Shown here: positions 24,567-28,642 of the stretch, piece by piece | How positions within the stretch are numbered: the first letter of the stretch is position 1 | Layout of the letters: every line of letters starts with the position of its first letter | NCBI GenBank assembly: GCA_002480525.1 | Contig: DLCH01000012.1 | Location: 1-28,642 of the forward strand | Source: Gammaproteobacteria bacterium UBA7803 | GTDB taxonomy: Bacteria; Pseudomonadota; Gammaproteobacteria; Pseudomonadales; Azotimanducaceae | Reading direction: 5' to 3' | DNA length: 28,642 nt | The notes under the pieces: model-generated | Told to the model about the DNA's origin: nothing | The model's database searches: none | What the model saw: only the letters and a program-made list of their open reading frames with translations | Program-made: the position numbers and the translations under genes

Positions 24567-25052
24567 GTGGCAAAGCTCAACGTGAACGGACGCGACGTGG
24601 AGGTCGACGCCGACGGCTCGACCCCGCTGCTGTGGGTGCTGCGCGAGCACCTGGGGCTCACCGGCACCAAGTACGGCTGCGGCATCGCCCAGTGCGGCGC
24701 CTGCACCGTGCACATCAACGGGCAGGCCGTGCGCACCTGCGTGCGGCCCCTGGCCAGCGTGTCGGCCGGCGACGAGATCGTCACCATCGAAGGTCTGTCG
24801 GAGGACGGCTCCCATCCCGTGCAGCAGGCCTGGCGCGAGCTCGACGTGCCCCAGTGCGGCTACTGCCAGACCGGCATGATCATGGCGTCGGCGGCCCTGC
24901 TGGCGAAGAACGCCGCGCCCAGCGACGACGACATCGACCGCGAGATCACCAACATCTGCCGCTGCGGCACCTACCGCCGCGTGCGCGCCGGCATTCACCT
25001 GGCGGCCGATTCGCTTGCGAAGGACGCCAGCAAGGCAGGAGGTGCGGCATGA
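24567..25052 (+). CDS. 2Fe-2S small subunit of an IorA-type molybdenum hydroxylase
   Basis: The 161-residue protein starts at GTG behind a strong AAGGAGGAG. It has both [2Fe-2S] clusters of the xanthine-dehydrogenase-family small subunit: the plant-ferredoxin set C38, C43, C46, C58 and the helical set C97, C100, C131, C133 (CGYCQTG and CRCGTY). It passes electrons from the molybdenum site of the next gene's product. No signal peptide is present, so export would be as a complex with the Tat-bearing large subunit. The ATG of the next gene overlaps its stop (ATGA). It heads a run of six coupled genes into sox. Isoquinoline oxidoreductase, nicotinate and aldehyde dehydrogenases share this build, so the substrate is open. 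Confidence 0.93.
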   Translation: MAKLNVNGRDVEVDADGSTPLLWVLREHLGLTGTKYGCGIAQCGACTVHINGQAVRTCVRPLASVSAGDEIVTIEGLSEDGSHPVQQAWRELDVPQCGYCQTGMIMASAALLAKNAAPSDDDIDREITNICRCGTYRRVRAGIHLAADSLAKDASKAGGAA

Positions 25053-27217
25053 GCCTGGTCAACGTTTCCCGCCGTCGTTTTCTGGTCGGCAGCAGCGCCG
25101 CCGGCCTGTCCCTCGGTCTCGCCCTGCCGTTCGGCGCCCGCCGGGCCCACGCCTCGGCGGACTTCCCGGACGAGATCAACGCCTGGGTGGTGGTGCAGCC
25201 CGACGAGACCGTGATCATCCGCATCGCCCGTTCCGAGATGGGCCAGGGCACCCTCACGGGCCTCGCCCAGCTCGTCGCCGAGGAGCTGGACTGCGACTGG
25301 AACCGCGTCACCACCGAGTACCCGACGCCGACCGAGAACCTCGAGCGGGGCCGGGTCTGGCAGAGCTTCGCCACCGGCGGCAGCCGCGGCATCCGCGAAT
25401 CCCACCAGTACGTGCGCGAGGGCGGTGCCGCCGCGCGCATGATGCTGATCAGCGCCGCCGCCGCGGACTGGGGCGTGCCCGCCAGCGAGTGCTCGGCGAG
25501 CAAAGGGACCATCACCCACGGCCCCTCGGGCCGGACCACCAGCTACGGCAAGGTGGCCGGGGCGGCCTCGCGTCTCGAGGTGCCGGAGCAGGTGAGCCTC
25601 AAGGATCCGAAGGACTGGACCATCGCCGGCCAGCCCCTGAAGCGGCTCGACACCGACCCCAAGGTGACCGGCGCCCAGGTCTACGGTGCCGACATCAGTC
25701 TGCCCGGCATGCTGAACGCCGCCATCAAGCAGTGCCCGGTGTTCGGCGGCACGGTGAAGTCCTTCGACGCCGCCGCCGTCGCCGGCCGTCCCGGCGTGCG
25801 CAAGGTGGTCCAGGTGGGTGACGACGCCGTCGCCGTGGTCGCCGACCGCTGGTGGGAAGCCAAGACGGCCCTCGACAGCCTGCCCGTCGAATGGAACTTC
25901 GGCGAGCACGCCGACGCCTCCAGCGAAGCCATGGCGAAGATCATCGGCGAGGCGCTGGACGCCGACCAGGCCTTCGTCGGCAACGAGCGCGGCGACGCGG
26001 CGGCGGGCCTCGAGCGGGCGGCGAAAACGGTGCAGGCCACCTACGCCTACCCGCACCAGAACCACGCCACCATGGAGCCCATGAACGCCACGGTGAAGTA
26101 CACCGACGACCTGTGCGAGGTGTGGTGCCCGACCCAGAACGGCGAGGGCGCCCTGGCCACGGCGGCGGAGGCCTCGGGGCTGCCGCCGACCCAGTGTCAG
26201 GTGTACAAGCTGCTGCTGGGCGGCGGCTTCGGCCGGCGCGGCGCGATCCACGACTTCGTGCGCCAGGCCGTGCTGATCGCCAAGCAGATGCCCGGCACGC
26301 CGGTGAAGCTGATGTGGACCCGGGAAGAGGACATGACCCACGGTCAATACCACCCGGTCACCCAGGCCCGGCTGACCGCCGGTCTCGACGACGACGGCAA
26401 CGTCACCGCGTTCCGGGTACGGATCGCCGGCCAGTCGATTCTCGCCGGCATGATGCCCGAGCGTCTCGGCGGCGGCCCCGATCCGGTGGCGTTCCAGTGC
26501 TACGCGCCGGACGGCGACCACGCCTTCGCCTACGACTTCGAGAACCTGCTGGTCGACCACGCCATGCGCAACCCCCACGTGCCGCCGGGCTTCTGGCGGG
26601 GTGTGAACGCCAACCAGAACACCCTGTACACGGAGTGCTTCATCGACGAGCTGGCCCACGCGGCGGGCCGTGATCCGCTGGAGTTCCGCCTGGCCCACAT
26701 GAAGCAGCATCCGAAGAACGCGGCGGTGCTGAAGGCAGTCGCCGAGAAGGCGGGCTGGGGCGAGCCGGCGCCGGACGGCGTGTTCCGGGGCCTCGCCCAG
26801 TGCACGGCCTTCGGCAGCCACATCGCCGCCTGCGCCGAGGTGTCGGTGAAGGACGGCCAGCTCGTCATGCACCGCATCGTCGCCGCCACCGACTGCGGCA
26901 CCGCGGTGAACCCCCAGCAGATCGAGGCCCAGGTGGAGGGCTCCTTCGTCTATGGCCTGTCGGCGATGCTGTACGGCGAGTGCACGGTGAAGGACGGCCG
27001 CGTTCAGCAGACCAACTTCCACAACTATCCGGTGATGTTCATACGCGACATGCCGGAGGTGGAGACGATCGTGATGCCTTCCGGCGGGTTCTGGGGCGGG
27101 GTCGGCGAGCCCACCATCGCGGTGGCCGCGCCGGCGGTGCTGAACGCCCTGTTCGCCGCTACCGGCAAGCGCATCCGCTCGTTCCCGCTCAAGCATCACG
27201 ACCTGAGCGCGGCGTGA
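25049..27217 (+). CDS. Tat-exported molybdopterin large subunit, IorB/aldehyde-dehydrogenase type
   Basis: The 722-residue protein has a Tat signal (S-R8-R-R-F-L, hydrophobic stretch, cleavage near AHA-S), so the holoenzyme should work in the periplasm. Molybdopterin-cytosine-dinucleotide enzyme marks are M64-G-Q-G67, G391-G-G-F-G-R397, the GFWRGVNANQNTLYTECFIDELA stretch and the catalytic glutamate E687 in GVGEP. With the 2Fe-2S subunit upstream and no FAD subunit, it fits the IorAB-type group, which pass electrons to a cytochrome or quinone. These enzymes hydroxylate N-heterocycles or oxidise aldehydes. The TGA overlaps the GTG of soxX (GTGA). This gene next to sox, rather than SoxCD (sulfite-oxidase family), is unusual. 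Confidence 0.93.
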   Translation: MSLVNVSRRRFLVGSSAAGLSLGLALPFGARRAHASADFPDEINAWVVVQPDETVIIRIARSEMGQGTLTGLAQLVAEELDCDWNRVTTEYPTPTENLERGRVWQSFATGGSRGIRESHQYVREGGAAARMMLISAAAADWGVPASECSASKGTITHGPSGRTTSYGKVAGAASRLEVPEQVSLKDPKDWTIAGQPLKRLDTDPKVTGAQVYGADISLPGMLNAAIKQCPVFGGTVKSFDAAAVAGRPGVRKVVQVGDDAVAVVADRWWEAKTALDSLPVEWNFGEHADASSEAMAKIIGEALDADQAFVGNERGDAAAGLERAAKTVQATYAYPHQNHATMEPMNATVKYTDDLCEVWCPTQNGEGALATAAEASGLPPTQCQVYKLLLGGGFGRRGAIHDFVRQAVLIAKQMPGTPVKLMWTREEDMTHGQYHPVTQARLTAGLDDDGNVTAFRVRIAGQSILAGMMPERLGGGPDPVAFQCYAPDGDHAFAYDFENLLVDHAMRNPHVPPGFWRGVNANQNTLYTECFIDELAHAAGRDPLEFRLAHMKQHPKNAAVLKAVAEKAGWGEPAPDGVFRGLAQCTAFGSHIAACAEVSVKDGQLVMHRIVAATDCGTAVNPQQIEAQVEGSFVYGLSAMLYGECTVKDGRVQQTNFHNYPVMFIRDMPEVETIVMPSGGFWGGVGEPTIAVAAPAVLNALFAATGKRIRSFPLKHHDLSAA

Positions 27218-27702
27218 TCCGGCGGGCGGCGATCGTGACGCTCGTTCTGACGACCGGGCCCACCGTCGCCGCCCAGGCGCCCGACTGCGACCATGCCTCG
27301 GCGGACGGCAGTCCGCTGGCAGCCTTCGAGGTGCGCGGCGACGCGGTCCCCGAACCCCTCGGCGGCTGCGCCGGCGACCCCGACCGGGGGCTCGCCATCG
27401 TCGTCGACCGGCGCAGCGGCAACTGCCTGATCTGCCATCAGTTCCCGATTCCGGAACAACCCTTCCAGGGGGAGATCGGCCCGCCCATGGCCGGCGTCGG
27501 TGACCGTCTGAGCGCCGGCCAGATCCGTCTGCGGCTGATCGACCAGAGCCGGCTCAACCCGGCGACCCTGATGCCGCCGTACTACCGGGTCGAGGGGCTG
27601 ACCAACGTGACGCCCGAATACCGGGGCCGGCCGGCCCTGGACGCCCAGGCGCTGGAGGACGTGGTGGCCTACCTGACCACCCTGACCGGGGAGGCGCCGT
27701 GA
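27214..27702 (+). CDS. soxX: Sulfur-oxidation cytochrome SoxX
   Basis: The 162-residue protein starts at GTG overlapping the previous stop. It has a signal peptide (cleavage near VAA-Q) and one c-type haem site, C71-L-I-C74-H75, with M120 in ATLMPPYY as the probable distal ligand. EIGPPMAGVGDRLSAGQ and LEDVVAYLTTL are SoxX-like. SoxX pairs with SoxA to form the SoxAX enzyme, which joins thiosulfate to the SoxY cysteine. Two extra cysteines (C25, C52) may form a disulfide. It sits directly behind the molybdenum enzyme where IorAB-type operons often hold a cytochrome, so it might also take its electrons; this is inference. Confidence 0.9.
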   Translation: MIRRAAIVTLVLTTGPTVAAQAPDCDHASADGSPLAAFEVRGDAVPEPLGGCAGDPDRGLAIVVDRRSGNCLICHQFPIPEQPFQGEIGPPMAGVGDRLSAGQIRLRLIDQSRLNPATLMPPYYRVEGLTNVTPEYRGRPALDAQALEDVVAYLTTLTGEAP

Positions 27703-28148
27703 TCGACCGGCGCGGCGCCCTGACGCGGCTGCTGGCGGCCGGCGGCCTGCTGCTGGCGCCGCCCCGGCTGGCGGCCACCACGGAACTGCGGGACCGGGCC
27801 GTCGCCGAGCTCACCGGCGGCCAACCGGTGCGGGACGGGCGCGTGACCCTGACCATCCCCGCCATCGCCGAGAACGGCCTGTCGGTCTACACCACGGTCG
27901 CCGTGGACAGCCCGATGACGCCGGAGGACCACGTCCGCGCGATCCACATCCTGTCCGAGAAGAACCCCATCGCCCGGCTGGCGAGCTTCCGGCTGACGCC
28001 GCGCTCCGGCATCGCCCAGGTGTCCACCAACATCCGCCTCGCCGCCTCCCAGCAGGTGACCGCCCTGGCGGAGCTGAGCGACGGTTCGTTCTGGCGGGAC
28101 CGGCGGGACGTGGTGGTCACCCTCGCCGCCTGCATCGACGGAGGCTGA
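27699..28148 (+). CDS. soxY: Thiosulfate-oxidation carrier SoxY with altered C-terminus
   Basis: The 149-residue protein starts at GTG overlapping the soxX stop. It carries a Tat-type signal (D-R4-R-G-A-L). The body has the SoxY landmarks IPAIAENG, SPM, KNP, QVSTNIRLAASQQVTA and LSDGSFW. The carrier cysteine is C145. In known SoxY the end is the flexible GGCGG swinging arm. Here the last residues read T-L-A-A-C-I-D-G-G, so the cysteine is fifth from the end, preceded by Ala-Ala and followed by Ile-Asp-Gly-Gly. The reading frame at the end is confirmed by the next gene's start four bases past the TGA. The arm should still carry sulfur, but flexibility and partner fit may differ. Confidence 0.88.
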   Translation: MIDRRGALTRLLAAGGLLLAPPRLAATTELRDRAVAELTGGQPVRDGRVTLTIPAIAENGLSVYTTVAVDSPMTPEDHVRAIHILSEKNPIARLASFRLTPRSGIAQVSTNIRLAASQQVTALAELSDGSFWRDRRDVVVTLAACIDGG

Positions 28149-28152
28149 GGCC

Positions 28153-28482
28153 ATGGCGCTGGCGGCAGCACGGGTATCCATGCCGGAGCAGGCCCGGCGC
28201 GGCGAGATCGTCAACGTCAAGGCGCTGATGCGCCACCCCATGGAGACCGGCTACCGGGTGGACGACATGGGCCGGCCCATCGAACGGCACATCGTCGAGC
28301 GCTTCCGGGTGACCTACGGCGGCGACGAGGTGTTCGCCATCGACCTGACCCAGGGCGTGGCGGCCAATCCCTTCTTCGCCTTCTACCTGCGCGCCGACGA
28401 ATCCGGCCCGGTGGTGTTCACCTGGGAGGACGACCGGGGCGAGGTCACCACCGTGACCCGGGAGCTCACGGTGACGGCGTGA
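28153..28482 (+). CDS. soxZ: Thiosulfate-oxidation carrier subunit SoxZ
   Basis: This is a 109-residue protein without signal peptide, the normal size for SoxZ. Family marks are ALMRHPMETGYR near residues 24-35, IPRHIV-like IERHIVERF, and VAANPFFAFYLRA near 69-81, ending WEDDRGEVTTVTRELTV. SoxZ forms the heterodimer with SoxY that carries sulfur intermediates on the SoxY cysteine; it is normally exported by hitch-hiking with Tat-targeted SoxY. It starts at ATG four bases after the soxY stop, and its TGA shares one base with the ATG of the next gene. Confidence 0.92.
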   Translation: MALAAARVSMPEQARRGEIVNVKALMRHPMETGYRVDDMGRPIERHIVERFRVTYGGDEVFAIDLTQGVAANPFFAFYLRADESGPVVFTWEDDRGEVTTVTRELTVTA

Positions 28483-28642
28483 TGCACCGGGCCGCGCGAC
28501 ACCTGATCGCCATCGCCCTGTGCGCCGCGTCGCTCCAGGCCGGCGCCGGCGAGCCACTGGCGTCGGGCAGCGACTTCCTCAGCGACGCCCTGCGCGCCCG
28601 CCAGCAGGACCCGGCCATGAACCCGGGCATGCTCTGGGTCGA
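28482..28642 (+). CDS. soxA: SoxA, N-terminal part (runs off the window)
   Basis: The start of a gene, 53 codons visible. It begins at ATG overlapping the soxZ stop by one base (TGATG). A signal peptide (RHLIAIALCAASLQAGA) leads to a mature start GEPLASGSDFLSDALRARQQDPAMNPGMLWV, which has the layout of the SoxA N-terminus (the D-P/D-x-x-NPG-M-L-W-V segment). SoxA is the dihaem or monohaem partner of SoxX. Haem sites and the active-site cysteine lie beyond the window, so function rests on the N-terminal match and operon position. Confidence 0.75.
   Translation, partial: MHRAARHLIAIALCAASLQAGAGEPLASGSDFLSDALRARQQDPAMNPGMLWV

Noticed and set aside
24404..25048. Upstream in-frame extension of the molybdopterin subunit
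   Set aside because: It runs through the 2Fe-2S gene in another frame. The Tat signal at 25049 and the ATGA overlap fix the start.
1..28642. CRISPR arrays, tRNAs, rRNAs, insertion sequences and phage genes
   Set aside because: I saw no regular repeat-spacer array, no cloverleaf-like sequence, no transposase and no structural phage gene. By-eye reading can miss a tRNA or small RNA.

Overview
The window is a GC-rich, gene-dense stretch of a Gram-negative bacterial chromosome. The body is roughly two-thirds G+C or more by eye; the first 430 bases and the 1724-1924 intergenic region are clearly lower. Sec, Tat and lipoprotein export signals, a CTGT-N8-ACAG LexA box of the gamma/beta-proteobacterial type, a SutA-like small protein and a Sox operon all point to a proteobacterium, most likely a gammaproteobacterium. 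I cannot name a genus. I see no tRNA, rRNA, CRISPR array, insertion sequence or phage gene.

Layout. Positions 1-430 hold no convincing gene. 431-1723 (-) is a DUF222/HNH endonuclease with an SOS box in its promoter and a large palindromic repeat in its 3' end. A LuxR-type regulator (1925-3040, +) is divergent from it. 3119-6289 (+) is a tightly packed set of three exported proteins of unknown role: a thioredoxin-fold protein, a lipoprotein sharing a domain with it, and a small periplasmic protein. 6295-7007 (-) is a phytochelatin-synthase-like cysteine peptidase split by a frameshift.

7047-10668 (-) is a five-gene operon: two flavin-binding split-barrel proteins flanking a secreted cyclase-family hydrolase, then a NAD(P)-binding protein and a DMT exporter. 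It is divergent from a LysR regulator followed by an atypical SDR (10775-12441, +). This looks like a LysR-controlled small-molecule modification or detoxification locus. 12448-14276 (-) carries an orphan FetB-like permease, a rhodanese and a SutA-like small protein. 14406-18219 holds a lipocalin-like DUF7064-type protein, a Baeyer-Villiger-type flavin monooxygenase and a divergent AraC regulator, suggesting lipid, steroid or terpenoid oxidation. 18227-21636 (-) has a renalase-like FAD protein and an MHYT-PAS-GGDEF-EAL signalling protein. 21884-23611 (+) is a lipoprotein gamma-glutamyltransferase, converging on a diiron-like PF10118 protein (23617-24432, -).

The most interesting region is 24567-28642 (+). 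An IorAB-type molybdenum hydroxylase (2Fe-2S subunit plus Tat-exported molybdopterin subunit, with no FAD subunit) is joined by start/stop overlaps directly to soxX, soxY, soxZ and the start of soxA. A xanthine-dehydrogenase-family enzyme is thus translationally coupled to the periplasmic thiosulfate-oxidation carrier system. The SoxY C-terminus also departs from the usual GGCGG swinging arm. This combination is my best candidate for an undescribed system.
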